From contig JAYKKM010000441.1 in assembly GCA_035772405.1 (NCBI GenBank), positions 544,501 to 608,500 on the forward strand: a stretch of DNA of 64,000 nt, given 5' to 3'. Positions 25,627 through 37,204 of the stretch are shown piece by piece. How positions within the stretch are numbered: the stretch's first letter is position 1; each line of letters opens with the position of its first letter. A program made the translations under genes and the position numbers. The notes beneath the pieces are model-generated. The model did no database searches and was not told where the DNA came from. It worked only from the letters and a program-made list of their open reading frames with translations. The DNA comes from Chrysogorgia sp. JL179-B06 (taxonomy: Eukaryota > Cnidaria > Anthozoa > Scleralcyonacea > Chrysogorgiidae).

Positions 25627-26875
25627 GTAAGTTAAAATAATGATCTTCTACCAATTGCTTTTAACACATTAGAACAAGGGGGCATTTATAATTTTATTTT
25701 GGCTAAAGCCATGCACACATGTACTACAAACACTAGTTTAATTACTTGATGGTAGTCATAATTGTTCTTGAGTACAACATTGTCATTAATCTGCTAACAT
25801 ATAACAGTGCTGAAAATAATGGCCGGTCAATAACTGGCGATATTAGCACCTTGACCGCTGCTTTTTAGTTTTCAATGACCATTTTGACCGGTCAAATATT
25901 TATGGAGCGGTTGTGTTTTGCTGCAATTAAGCATACATGATAAGATAATTTAGAGATTAATTTGAAGACGTTAATGGCACAGTGAATGTTATGAAATAGT
26001 TTAAATACAACAATATGCTATTCTTCATACACAGTTTATGTTGGTCGTATCAGAATTGAGGCGTCCTTGTTGTAATGTGTGACCAGTAGGATTTGGCACT
26101 TCACCGCCAAATTTTAATTTCTCCTGCTCATCATGACTAACAGTTGCTAAGGTTTATTTGCAGCGCTGATATAATGAAATTGCAGGACATCGCAAAAAAA
26201 TACTCCAGCGATGTGGGTATCCTGAATAAATATTATTATTACAAAGTCACATGGGTCAACTGGTGATAAGCCGGCTAAGTTGGTTACATTTACCCACAAT
26301 TGTTTATCATATAAATTGTGTTTCTTTCACCATGATAGTAAGCTGATGGCACTTGCATTGTAATTTGTCAAAATAAATTGATAACTTTTGACTGAACCTT
26401 AAGAAGTACTATTATGTGGCCTTCTAATGATGAATATATTTTCATTTATGCTGTTATAATCTTTTTTATGAGAGATTTAACAGTTACATCATGTATTTAT
26501 GTAAACCGGCAATTGTGTAAATGCTAACATGGGCTGGTTGTTTAAAGGGCAATTAGTGCTAACCGTGAAATAACATTTAACCAGCTGCTTATTTTATTTG
26601 AGAACAAAGGCAAAACAATAAAATATTTCTAAATTTGTACAATGTCTGAACAGAAAATTTCAAATAGCTTTGCCTGTGATAATTGGTCATCATAATTCTT
26701 ACAATTGAATGCCAAATAATTCTGTGTTACTGTAAGCTCATCACCTTTTGAACAACTGTAGATGGGTTGTACCGATTTGGGAGCTAACATGGCTTCATGT
26801 AAACATGCAGCCCCATGATGTGAACTCATGTTTTATATGATTTTTTAAAGTTGCTTTCTATATTTCTATTTGTAG

Positions 26876-27050
26876 ATTTTCAAAAGAAGTTTATTAACAA
26901 GACTAGACACAATCATGGAGAAACAAAATGAAGCTCTTTCTATTTTAAGAGTGTTCCTTAGTGCTACCCAAGGTGTCAGTGGGAATGACATACTAGAAGA
27001 TATCGTTCCTAAACCAGTTGACTGTTGAGGACCTGGAAGTGTTGTCTTAG
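26876..27050 (+). pseudogene. Exon-like fragment resembling the region before a DUF4806 domain
   Basis: Preceded by CTATTTGTAG. Reads IFKRSLLTRLDTIMEKQNEA, then a Leu-rich helix, DILEDIVPKPVD and a stop at 27026. One base shifted, it goes on TVEDLEVLS, which fits the (K/T)xEDLexLe start of DUF4806-like proteins found in invertebrates. The frameshift plus stop suggests a decayed gene, or a splice junction that I placed wrongly. Confidence 0.35.
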
Positions 27051-27424
27051 TGGTTACCTCAATGATGAAGGTTTCAAGAGGAAATGGTGAGTGCCAACAT
27101 TTCACTTTGTTGTGGTATATAATTCATGGTAACACTAGACCGGGTTTCCATCTGTTTTTTATACCCCTAATCCTAACCATAACCCTAATCCTAACCATAA
27201 AATATGGTGGTAAATTTATGTATTGTTACCATGAAGTATTAGGATTGTCCTTATTTTTTTATTTTGTATAATAATCTAATCTCATGTAAAATTGTATTAA
27301 AAACTATTGATATTTACAGTAGGGGTAGCTCAAGGACCCTGAAATTTTTATTATAGTATCCGTATTACTCAGTGATAACTGTAAAGTTACAATTACTTTA
27401 CTGAATTTTATGTCTGGTTGCAAG

Positions 27425-28430
27425 GAGCATATCTCCCATGTGCTTCGTATTCTTCACTGGTTGCCGGTGAGATTAAAGATTGTTTTTAAGAAAGCAATAA
27501 TTACTTGCAAGGCTTTGCATGGCCAGGCACCTGTTTATATTACTGATTTGCTAACTAATTAACATAAACCTATTCGTACTTTAAGATCATCTAACCGAAA
27601 TCTGCTACTTGAGCCAAAATCCAAAATGGTGACTCGTGGAGAAAGAATATTCTCGGTTGCAGCACCAAATTAGAAGCATTGATATGTTAACTGTTAAGTA
27701 GTTTTAAGTTGGCATTTAAGACTTTTCTTTTTTTAAATTAATAGTTTTTTGTTCATAGTGTAATATATGTAGTAGTTTTTACCTTATAATGGAACTCTTT
27801 ATAAGTAAAATTAAGAATATATTGTTGTAAGAGATTGAGACTATTGTATAATGCTCCTAATATGTCTTTTATTATTATTATTATGAAGTCAAGGGAATCA
27901 TTGAGACTCGAGGGAAAACAAAACTAAATGGTTCCCAAGGGATCACACATTGAGTGCTTTTTTATATAATAATAATAATAATAATAGGCATATTAGGTGC
28001 ATTATAGAATAGTCTTAATGCTCTTACAACAATATATTCTTAATTTTACTTATAAAACTAATTACGGTTCCATTATAAGACAAAACCCACTACATTATAT
28101 TACCACTATGAACAACAAAACATTAATTTAAAAAAAGAAAAGTCTTAAGTGCTGACTTAAAACTACTTAACAATTAACATATCAAAGCTTCTAATTTCCA
28201 GTGGTAATGAATTCCACAGTTTTGCTGAATGCTCTGTCTCCATGAGTCACAGTTTTGGATTTTGGCTCAAGTAGCAGGTTTCGGTCAGATGATCTTAAAG
28301 CACAAGTAGCTTTATATTTAGTTAGCAAATCAGTAATATAAACAGGCACCTGGTCATGCAAAGCCTTGAAAGTAATTATTAGTATCTTAAATACAATCAC
28401 GCTGGGCTTTTGTTGGATTTTTGCTTGGAT
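27425..28430. mobile_element. Two CR1-like LINE 3' ends joined tail to tail
   Basis: The left half (27425-27880, +) encodes the end of a reverse transcriptase: HISHVLRILHWLPVRLKI, KALHGQAPVYITDLL, LRSSNRNLLLEPKSK. The right half (28430-27965, -) encodes the same peptide (KALHDQVPVYITDLLTKYK). The 3' regions face each other and end in (TTA/TAA)n repeats around an 80-bp spacer. Both copies are 5'-truncated. Such inverted pairs arise by twin insertion or rearrangement. Confidence 0.7.
28191..28397 (-). pseudogene. C-terminal piece of CR1-like LINE reverse transcriptase protein
   Basis: A 69-codon frame without the catalytic domain. It matches the conserved C-terminal region of chordate and cnidarian CR1-type proteins (ITFKALHDQVPVYITDLL, RSSDRNLLLEPKSKT, RAFS). 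The corresponding plus-strand copy at 27450-27660 has an in-frame stop. Confidence 0.65.
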
Positions 28431-28754
28431 GTTTAGCTAGACTTTCACTAAGCAGTTGTTGCTTGAGCAGGCAACAATTGTTGCAATATTACCAACATGG
28501 GAAACATTTGATTGTTATTATGCTGGTTGAAGCCGGTGTAAGCAGGAATGGATAAATGAGTCTGCTGATTATTTGTTTTTAGTCTTACGCTTGATTTCAT
28601 ATGTAGGAGAACAATCCTGTTCAGCTAATAGCTGTTCATAGGTAACTGTGAACAGCTACAGTATTAGTAAAACATAATTGTTCTCCTACCACCTCAAACT
28701 ATTCAAGTTTGGTCTAGCCACTTATGTTTAAACTTTTGTCATGTTACTTGCATG

Positions 28755-29372
28755 CAGATGCTCTTGTCTTGTCTTGACAACTTGTCTTGTCTTGACAACT
28801 TGTCAAGACAACTTGTCTTGTCTTGACAAGACAACTTGTCTTGTCTTGACAACTTGTCTTGACAACTTGTCTTGTCTTGACAACTTGTCTTGTCTTGACA
28901 ACTTGTCTTGTCCTGACAACTTGTCTTGTCCTGACAACTTGTCTTGTCTTGACAACTTGTCTTGTCTTGACAACTTGTCAAGACAACTTGTCTTGTCTTG
29001 ACAAGACAACTTGTCTTGTCTTGACAAGACAACTTGTCTTGTCTTGACAAGACAACTTGTCTTGTCTTGACAACTTGTCTTGTCTTGACAACTTGTCTTG
29101 TCTTGACAACTTGTCTTGTCTTGACAACTTGTCTTGTCTTGACAACTTGTCTTGTCTTGACAACTTGTCTTGTCTTGACAACTTGTCTTGACAACTTGTC
29201 TTGACAACTTGTCTTGACAACTTGTCTTGTCTTGACAACTTGTCTTGTCTTGACAACTTGTCTTGTCTTGACAACTTGTCTTGTCTTGACAACTTGTCTT
29301 GTCTTGACAACTTGTCTTGTCTTGACAACTTGTCTTGTCTTGACAACTTGTCTTGTCTTGACAACTTGTCTT
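28755..29372. repeat. 18-bp palindromic minisatellite
   Basis: Unit ACTTGTCTTGTCTTGACA, with 13-bp variants lacking one TTGTC, repeated about 35 times. TTGTC and GACAA are inverse halves, so every unit can pair with itself or with neighbours. At a few places (28803, 28979) the order flips to TTGTCAAGACAA. All three frames are open on the minus strand, giving false proteins made of QDKTSC-type repeats. Confidence 0.95.
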
Positions 29373-29528
29373 GCTTATAAAATATAAAACATAGTGTTCC
29401 CGCCACAATTTATCTCTTATCATTAAAACTGACTTATGTTGCAGAAATAAATTATTACAGGGTTGTGCATGTACCTAAAAATATGGATTTGTTACTGCCT
29501 AACACTTATTTCCTAATTTATATTTTAG

Positions 29529-29882
29529 AAATTGGAAAGACGTCCAATTGGTTTTGCTGAACTGATGCCAGAACTTAATAAAAAGTGTACGCACAAGATG
29601 AACCAAATATTGGACCTGGGGTATATGTCGAGTGAGGAAAGTGAATACGAAGAGGTTGAAGAGAATGCTGTTCTTATCAGAAGGCTGAAAAGCTACAAAG
29701 TGCGAAGGTTAAGTTGGGAGAGACAGAAGATGAAAAAGTTGAAAGAGAAGTTGGATGCTGCTTATCTGAAGACATTGACTAAACATGCCAGAGGCATGTT
29801 GAAAGAAAGGAAAAATGGGGAAAAGTCAGTGAGGCCTTGTCCTGCTGGCCCAGAGTGGGCTGTGAGACAGCCAAGCAGTTGA
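29529..29882 (+). CDS. Likely terminal exon of a transposon-associated or host protein
   Basis: A T-rich tract and TTTTAG precede the frame, which begins KLERRPIGFAELMPELNKK and ends with TGA at 29880. It contains DLGYMSSEESEYEE, an acidic cluster, a basic helical region and a final RPCPAGPEWAV. I recognise this order (YMSSEES, charged helix, RP-P---W-(V/I) end) as the C-terminus of an uncharacterised protein type common in cnidarian and other invertebrate genomes, frequently repeated. Its function is not known to me. The frame is intact, in contrast to the fragment at 26876. A polyadenylation-like AATAAA lies at 29981. Confidence 0.45.
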   Translation, partial: KLERRPIGFAELMPELNKKCTHKMNQILDLGYMSSEESEYEEVEENAVLIRRLKSYKVRRLSWERQKMKKLKEKLDAAYLKTLTKHARGMLKERKNGEKSVRPCPAGPEWAVRQPSS

Positions 29883-30980
29883 ACTTGAACTAGAACCATG
29901 TATCTTTTCATGCATCATTCATAATTTGACACTATGCTCCGTAATATTCGATTGTTATTTGTATTTTTTTTAAACTTGTAAATAAATTGTTTATGCAATA
30001 ATAGTACACACGTTGTAATCTTCTGAGTTGTGGGTATAATGGCTGGATTGTGCATGAACCTTGATTTCCTTCGGTTTCAAAACATCTTATTAATGCTAAC
30101 ATAAGAACATATCCAGGATTAAAATTAATAATCCAAACAATGCAGGGAACACCAGTACATCACATTTAAGGTCCTAATTTAAGGCAGGTTTAAGCAGGCA
30201 AATGAGTTGCTATTTAAACGTGCCTTAAATTTATGATATTTAAGCTGCGTTTAATTGTGCGCTTAAATGTGTCTTAAATATTTGAACCTTAAGCTACATT
30301 TAAGTGCCCCTTAAATGTGCTGAAACGTTTGCTTAAAGCTGCTTAAATCCATGTTTAAGATACATTTAAGGTACATTTAAAAATGACGAGACTTTTGCAG
30401 TTATGCATTCATTGGTATGGTACTGTGTTGTGTATTTGCATCGATACACTTTAAACCGCGGCAAAACGCGCAATGGTTCTTTCTTCGCTGACATTTCAAT
30501 TAGTATCGCGGGAGGGGGACACAGAATGCCCGGGATAAATTGAACCCCATTCCAATGAATCCGATTATTTTTCCACAATCACATTTTTCCGCGATCACAC
30601 GAGTTTGCGGTGCAGACAGAATGGCGGATGTTGTTAATGTTATTGCACTGTTGTCGGTAGTTGGTTGTCTGATTTTTTTGCATGCACATATGATCCATTT
30701 TATACGCATCCATTTAATACGCACAAACTACTCCAAGAAGTAGTTCTACTTTATAAACACTCTCTGTAACATCCTTTCTAGCCTTCTTTTTGGGCGGCAT
30801 TTTGGAGTTGTCTTTTCGCGAAATGCTTGGTAACCGTTCCCGCGTAAATGTTTCCGGATTTCATCGAGTGTGTAAACGATGTGAATCCGAATACTCCCGA
30901 GTGTAAACAGCTTTCGGTTGATGATGAATCCGGAAACATTTACGAATCCGGAAACTTTTGCTCTAGTGTAAACGTGGTCT

Positions 30981-31405
30981 TAATCACCCATAGTACAAGA
31001 TGTAAATTATGTAAACTAGGTTACCTGCAAGGTAGTGAACGCTATATCTAGATCCGACATTATTATTCCGGGAGATTTAAAACAAATGATATAATTTTGC
31101 AAAACAGATGCGACTTGACTGAAAAGTAGTGAAAACTCACTGGGAAACTGAATGTTTCAAAAGTCATGTTCGTTGCCATACACTTCCGTCAGAATTATTT
31201 ACGGCAATACTTCGAATGAGATATTTAGAAAGCGCGTGCTTTGTTAAGGTTTACGATACTCACTCGGTGTATCCCGTGATGATCTTTCTATCGATATCAA
31301 TAAATGCCCGTAAAAGCGAATGCAATAAAAGTGTTTGATCGGTAACCGGAAACCGACTTTCTGGTTGAGCCCACATATAAATAATATACACAAGTTGCTA
31401 TTTCA
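30981..31405. repeat. 1.7-kb tandem repeat, copy 3, right part
   Basis: From 30981 it reads TAATCACCCATAGTACA (inverted segment). After about 30 bp of unrelated filler, from 31032 it continues in the original direction as AAGGTAGTGAACGC... through TGCAAAACAGATGCGACTTGACTG, as in copies 1 and 2. This proves that everything from 9443 to here lies within one repeat unit. Confidence 0.8.
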
Positions 31406-31799
31406 TTCTCCCTCATAACATTCGTCAGAATGAAAAACATTTTCCTATTAATTCGCCATTCCTGTCAACCTTTGAAAACACAACAATAAAACGAACACGT
31501 TTTATAGGCTAGGCTTGTCTGAAGCAAACAAGGCCCTACACCTGAAATAATATTTTATTCGAGAAGTATAGATATAGCCAGCACACTATTCAAACTGGCC
31601 GACGTATCAGAGGACAGCTGATTAAGTATTGGAATTTGCATAAATACTGCATTTTATGCATGGTAATTAGGCAATACGTTTAAAATGTAAGTACGGTGTT
31701 TTATTCAGCTCATTCTGTGTGCTGATCGCCACGTGGAAGACAAGTGGAGAAAAGAAGTTTTTCGATCACTAGCTCGTCTTAACTCAAGTTATACTCAAT

Positions 31800-33080
31800 A
31801 TGGCCCAACGACCGGTTCGTCCGCCTGTCGTAGAGGTGCCTCAAGAACTCGAAGCAGTGCCTGAGCAGCACGAACAACCGGAGGCAGCGATTCCCCTGCA
31901 ACGCCAGGGTCCCAATTTAGAGGTTAGGATGCATGTTTTCGCTTGTTGTGTCTTACAATCGTTCTTAACAGTTTTAATAGTGCCAGAATGTAATTCTCGC
32001 TATCGTGGTAAGCCGTGCATACTATATTCTTTCTAGTACTAATTTCATCTATTTCTTTATCGCAAGTTAATGCTTGGCCGCTCGTTGCATGTGTCAGCGG
32101 AAAGCGTAAAAAAAACAAAATTATGATTATCTTAGCCCGGGGCTAGGAAGTTAATGTTTGGGCATGTTTATTTGGCTTGGAGGCCATGGCATTACTGTTT
32201 GCCTGCTGATGGCATACGTCCGCAAACTATTGGGATTTTTCTTGCCCAGGGGCTATTCGAGTTAATGTTTACCTGTTTGACGACATGTCCGACAGCAGTT
32301 ATGATTATTTTGGCCTGGGGACATGGAATCCATATTTCGTTGTTGCTTGCATATGTCCGTGCAAACTATGATCATCCTTGTTGAGGGCCATCGGATTAAT
32401 GTTAGATGATCTATTGCGTGCGTATAGGTCACCGGCTTTATGCTTAAGCTTAGGCTTTATGCTTAGCTGGTAGAGGTCAACTTTCCCAGGCTAACTAAAG
32501 CTCTTCATGCTTGACTCTCATAGTTGCGCCGGGACTGTTGCTTTCTGCTGGTTCCTCGGGGATTTTGTTTTTTCGCGGCATATGCATATTTCCTCCCTGT
32601 TCTTTTATTTTAGCAGCCTTTTCAAAGGCATGAGTTTCCGGCCTTTCACTGTGCCTGATTGGGAGGTTACGCGTGAGTTGATCCTCTGGGGGCTGTCAAA
32701 ACATTTTCTCAACGCGAAATCGGATGGAAGTCCCTCCTGGGAACTGGCTTTGCAGCGACAGTCCTGGATGATAATTTGCATGCGCTAGTTACCATCCCTT
32801 CTCTTCCGCCGATGTCAACACCTTTGAGGGTGCGTGACCCGGCTACATTTGTTGCGGGTGAAATTCACAAGTACGCGGAGGTTTGGGACCAGTTGACTCG
32901 AGATCTTCCAAACCGGGCAGAGATTTTGTGTTGGCTTTCCCACCGTTGAATATGTCTTGAATACGTTCGTCTGGTTTCTTTCTATTGATATCATGGGTAA
33001 TGGTGAAACATCGTTGGACTCCTGGCATATAGAATATGTGGATATAATGTTATGGAATTATTTTGTTTGTACATTACTAA
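31800..33080 (+). pseudogene. Fragments of a retrotransposon-like protein (DIRS-like?), frameshifted
   Basis: A first frame at 31800 (MAQRPVRPPVVEVPQELEAV...) ends at a GTTAGG that could be a splice donor. A second starts after TTTTATTTTAG at 32612 and encodes GMSFRPFTVPDWEVTRELIL. It shifts frame near 32757 and continues with LPPMSTPLRVRDPATF, GEIHKYAEVWDQLTRD and ILCWLSHR before a stop. The last part resembles the region just before the reverse transcriptase in DIRS-like elements of cnidarians, but I rely on memory of the pattern only. No RT domain follows. Confidence 0.3.
32130..32400. repeat. Short tandem repeat, three diverged units of about 90 bp
   Basis: Units share GTTAATGTTT, CATACGTCCGCAAACTAT or CATATGTCCGTGCAAACTAT, and GATTATTTTGGCCTGGGG. 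They lie between the two coding fragments described for 31800-33080, where an intron would be. Confidence 0.6.
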
Positions 33081-33815
33081 GAGTGGGGGAAGTGTAGGGC
33101 TCGCGTTTAGATTACTATTTAGGAAAGCGTTTATTGGGATTCATATGTTTTAAGAATGGGGAATTAAAATTGTGAGAATGGGGAAGGTAATGTGTTAAGA
33201 AATGGTACGCGAAGGGGTTCGCACCTGGTGTTTCAAATGGAAGCAATGAAATTCCTTCTCCCCAATACTTAATCAGCGATCCGTGAAACGAAGGCCGGTT
33301 GGGATAGTTTACTATTATTATCATCACAATATCCTCGATAGGCAAGAACTTTTGGAAACACGAAGCCGGTCTTGAAGATCTTCTTGTACGTAAAGATCTT
33401 CTTGAAGATCTTTGCAACGTCCGATTTCCAACGCCCGTGGAGCTTTAACAACCTTTCTGTGTTACCATACGCCTTTTAAGTTTTTGATAATTGTGGTTGC
33501 TCCATCAGCACGAAAACTATGCAGCGAATAGTTTTTCATCGTATCCGCTTTGTTACATAAAAGACCAAGGTCTGATATGTTCCCGTAATGACCAAGCGGT
33601 CAAGGTTAATAAGAGGTTTATTATATAGATTGGCATGGCTTTTTAAAACAACAATCAATATACTTTACCTATGCTTTGAGTGACAGAATTGTCATTTTCA
33701 ATCTTGTTCTTCTGTTGCTTTCATGATAGTAAGACTATCTTTCTATACTTTCTATAGATTGTTCATTGTCCAACTCATACATCATTTGGTGCTTAATTTA
33801 CTAAATTCGTTCAAT
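33081..33815. other. No gene recognised
   Basis: Short frames only. A small repeat of AAGATCTTCTTG lies at 33375-33412, and a possible exon or LINE 5' boundary near 33815 is not defined. Confidence 0.4.
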
Positions 33816-33869
33816 TTTTGCTGCTTTTCAAAGTTTCCTATCATTGTTCGCCATGTTCCTTTGTAAACA

Positions 33870-34547
33870 AAATGGTTGACAAAATCCGTAATCCCCGGAC
33901 CGGTTCATTACAGGAAATAGTCGAAATCAACAGGTCTAGAGGAAAAAACATTGTTGGGGTTATTTATAGACCACCTAATCATGATGTTAAGGAATTTTTA
34001 AAAATTGTTAATTCAACAATAGCCAAGGTCTCTAAGGAAAACAAACTGTGCTATATTATGGGTGATTTTAATTTAAATCTAATGAATTATCATAGCCATC
34101 AACCAACTAGTGAATTTCTAGATATTATGTATTCGAATATGTTTTTTCCTCTAATAACGCGACCTACCAGAATCACTTCTCATAACGGCCACTCTAATTG
34201 ACAATATTTTTACAAACAACCTTGATAACTGCTCTTTTAATGGCTTATTGTTTCCGGATATTTCTGATCACCTACCTATTTTTTGTATTCTTTATACTCA
34301 ACGTGTTGATATCGAAAAAGATTCCTATTTCGTTTTCCGAGATAAAAGTAATTCTAATAAAGTAAAATTTCATAATCTCCTAAATGACACTAATTGGTCA
34401 GAATTATCCGGGTACAATGATCCTAAGATAGCATTTGGCAGTTTTTTAGACAAATTTACATATATATATAATTCATGTTTCCCATTAAAAAAGGCTAAAG
34501 CTGCAAAACGCATTCATAAAAACCATGGTTATCAAAAGGTCTTTTGA
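33870..34547 (+). pseudogene. LINE apurinic-type endonuclease domain
   Basis: Contains VGVIYRPPNHDVKEFLKI, MGDFNLNLMNY, TRPTRITSHNG, then after a frame shift near 34190 LIDNIFTN and DISDHLPIF. These are the exonuclease-endonuclease-phosphatase motifs used to nick the target (GDFN with catalytic Asp/Asn, SDH with catalytic His). The N-terminal Glu motif is missing. Confidence 0.8.
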
Positions 34548-34585
34548 AGTCTATCAGGAGAAAAAATTAACTTTATAAAAAATGC

Positions 34586-35797
34586 ATGATGAAACCTACT
34601 CTCGAAAACGGAAATTTTTATAAGAAATATAAAAATAAACTAATCCATTTACTGCGCATTGCAAAACGTTGCTATTACGAAAAGAGATTGGAACAGTCTA
34701 AATCGAATATGAAAATAAATAGAAAGAAACGAATGAACAAATTATCTTCTATTTTTACTATTGATAATAAGGATATTTCCAACCCCATGGAAATTGCTAA
34801 TAGATTTTGTGACTATTTTACAAACATTGGTCCAAACCTAGCTAAAAAAATTCCAGTATCATCATGCAATCATCGTTCTTTCCTTACTGGTAGTATAGTG
34901 GATTCTATATTTTTTGAGCCGGAAACCCAATCAGAAATTGGTGAAATTGTAAATTCTCTTAGAGATGGGACGGCAGCAGGTTGTGATAAAATCCCAATAT
35001 GGTCTGTAAAGGATTCCATTGACTTAATTTCCGAACCTTTGACCCACATTATCAATTTGTCATTAGAATCTGGTGTTGTTCCAGATCAAATGAAAATTGC
35101 TCGAGTTATTCCGTTATTTAAATCAGGTGACAATAAGGTATTCTCTAATTATAGACCAATTTCGGTCTTACCAATTTTTTCCAAGCTATTGGAAAGAGCA
35201 ACGTATAATCGCCTATTGAAGTATTTTGATAGACATGGTATTTTATTTAATAATCAGTATGGCTTTAGAAAAAATCATTCTACTTATCTGGCTCTTCTTT
35301 ATTTATTTGACAAAATTACATCATCAATTGATCAGAAATATTATACTGTGGGAATTTTTCTTGATCTAACTAAGGCATTTGATACTGTGAACCACGAGAT
35401 TCTGTTTGACAAACTTGAGCACTACGGCATCCGCGGATTGGCTCTTGACTGGATAAATAGTTATTTCAATAACAGACTTCAATTTGTTGAATATAACGGA
35501 ATATGTTCTTCGTTAAATAGTATTAAGTGTGGTGTTCAGCAAGGGTCAATCCTTGGTCCGCTGTTGTTTTTGATTTATATCAATGATCTTTGTAATGCCT
35601 CTAATATCTTTGATTTTGTTTTGTTTGCTGATGATACTAACATATTTTATTCTCATAACGATCTTTCTTGTTTGATGAATACAATTAATATAGAAATGGT
35701 CAAGTTATCTGACTGGTTCAAAACAAATAAATTATCAATTAACATTAAAAAATCTAAATATATGATATTTAAACCCAGGCAAAAAAGGCAGAGTTGA
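34586..35797 (+). pseudogene. LINE reverse transcriptase
   Basis: A 403-codon frame. Motifs: RVIPLFKSGD (173-182), NYRPISVLP (188-196), GFRKNHST (226-233), LDLTKAFDTVNH (259-270), GVQQGSILGPLLF (316-328) and the catalytic FADD (347-350). All catalytic aspartates are present. The frame ends prematurely when an A-run at 35781-35786 is read one base short; restoring the phase joins it with the next frame. The clade assignment (CR1/L2/Rex-like) is by motif pattern only. Confidence 0.85.
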
Positions 35798-35798
35798 T

Positions 35799-36449
35799 TT
35801 GATTTTAGAAATAAATAACTGTAGGATTGATAAAGTTAGTGAGGTCGTATTCCTTGGTGTGATACTGGATGAACACATGTCTTGGAAGCCTCATATTTCA
35901 CATGTTGCAAGTAAAATTTCGAAATCAATAGGTATTATATGTAAATCAAGTTTTTGCCTTTCTAAACCTGTATTACGTACTTTATACTATTCTTTAATTT
36001 ATCCATACCTTCAATATTGTGTTACTGTATGGGGATCTACGTATCCTTCTAACCTTAATCGTATTGTTCTGCTTCAAAAACGTGCGATGAGAGTTATTAA
36101 TAAGGATGCATTTGATGCTCATACGGACCCAATATTTAAGGAAATGAAGGTACTAAAATTTAGTGATATTTATTTATTTTATTTGGGCAAGTTTATGTTT
36201 TTGTTTAAAAATAGTTTATTGCCTCAAAGTTTTGACCATTTCTATTTACGAATCAATGAAGTTCACAATTATAATACTCGACGTTCTAGACAATTCGCTG
36301 TTCCTTTCTGTAGAACAAAAATCAGACAATTTTCTGTAATTTATCAGGGTCCTGTATTTTTTAATTCTCTAAACGTAGACATCCAAGAAGCTTCGACCGT
36401 TAATTCGTTTCTTTCTAAGCTTAAAAAATATCTTCACTCTTGTTTATGA
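35799..36449 (+). pseudogene. LINE C-terminal domain
   Basis: Continues the reverse transcriptase in the next frame: FLGVILDEHMSWKPHI (thumb), YPYLQYCVTVWG, LQKRAMRVI, VHNYNTRRSRQFAVPFC and VIYQGPVFFNSL. Ends with TGA at 36447. A homologous minus-strand fragment (VHNYNTRSAAN, YQGPKLWNALP) is at 38302-38550. Confidence 0.8.
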
Positions 36450-36536
36450 ATATTCAATATATTATGTATTTATTTACTTATTAATGTAATACTCATATTG
36501 TAAATCAAATTATCGGTTATTTATTGTTTTCATGTG

Positions 36537-36537
<1 letters not shown>

Positions 36538-36594
<57 letters not shown>

Positions 36595-36600
36595 TGTGTG
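36538..36600. repeat. (TA)n and (TGTA)n microsatellite
   Basis: The 3' tail of the LINE, about 60 bp. Confidence 0.9.
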
Positions 36601-36619
36601 TATGTGTGCACTTGTGTAT

Positions 36620-37145
36620 GCCTGGTTGTGGGGACATTGTTAAGCACCACATAGTGGTTGTGGGGACATGTCTGGTTGTGGGGACGTGTGTAATGTCCCC
36701 ACAAAAAAATTATATATAAATTAACTTAAAATGACTAAGAACGTCCTAAAACATGTTTATAAACAATGTCCACACAACAAGGTGTTTACATGACATTTTT
36801 GTAAGTTGTGTACGCAATTTAATGACTAAAAACGTCCTAAAACATGTTTATAAACAATGTCCCCACAACAAGGTGTTTACATGGCATTTGTGTAAGTTGT
36901 GTACGCAATGTAATTTCGTTTATGGGGACCCAAACGTGTGTGTATAAAATTTTTTTTTTTTGTGGGGACGTCTTGTGTATGTTATGTGAGCAATTCAAGT
37001 TTTCTTGTGGGGACCCAAAGTTTGTGTATAAAAGGAGTTTTTTTGTGGGGACGTTGTGTTCAAATGATGTAAGAAATGCAAGTTCTCTTATGGGGACCCA
37101 AGAGTGTGTGTATAATATACAACTATATTTCTGGGGACGTATATA
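36620..37145. repeat. GTGGGGAC-rich degenerate repeat
   Basis: Ten or so copies of GTGGGGAC or its complement, spaced 20-120 bp, with a 91-bp duplication at 36730-36910 (AACGTCCTAAAACATGTTTA twice). The flanking inverted copies (GGGGACGTGTGTAATGTCCCC) can form hairpins. Non-coding. Confidence 0.75.
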
Positions 37146-37204
37146 AAGTATAAAGTCTTGACATTTTATTTACTTAAAATTAGCAATTACGTGCGATTAA
37201 TTGA

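Larger units (their letters stand above)
20813..30980. mobile_element. Second large transposon-like unit (10.2 kb) with terminal inverted repeats
   Basis: The left end AGACTGCGTTTACACTAGAG and the right end, reverse-complemented AGACCACGTTTACACTAGAG, both continue CAAAAGTTTCCGGATTCGT. Inverted similarity continues inward in patches, for example 22200-22285 against 30485-30565 (TTTATCCCGGGCATTCTGTG), and as arrays rich in TTTAAG. It interrupts the sequence AAGGC-TTAATCACCC known from repeat copy 1. TAA flanks both sides, as in PIF/Harbinger elements, but two extra bases on the left leave this uncertain. It contains exon-like pieces of one gene (25.5-29.9 kb). A 28-codon minus-strand frame starting MPPKKKARKDVTESV at 30800, like a nuclear localisation signal, lies near its right end. 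No transposase was recognised. Confidence 0.6.
33830..36600 (+). mobile_element. CR1/L2-type LINE, nearly complete ORF2, frameshifted
   Basis: It has an endonuclease, reverse transcriptase and C-terminal domain in order, followed by about 90 bp and a (TA)n(TGTA)n microsatellite tail, typical of this group. It is 5'-truncated within the endonuclease. At least three frame breaks (near 34190, 34555 and 35781) make it inactive. No target duplication was found. Confidence 0.85.

Noticed and set aside
28739..29423. Open frames of 140-206 codons with QDKTSC repeats
   Set aside because: Minisatellite translation; open in several frames at once and with no start context or splice signals.
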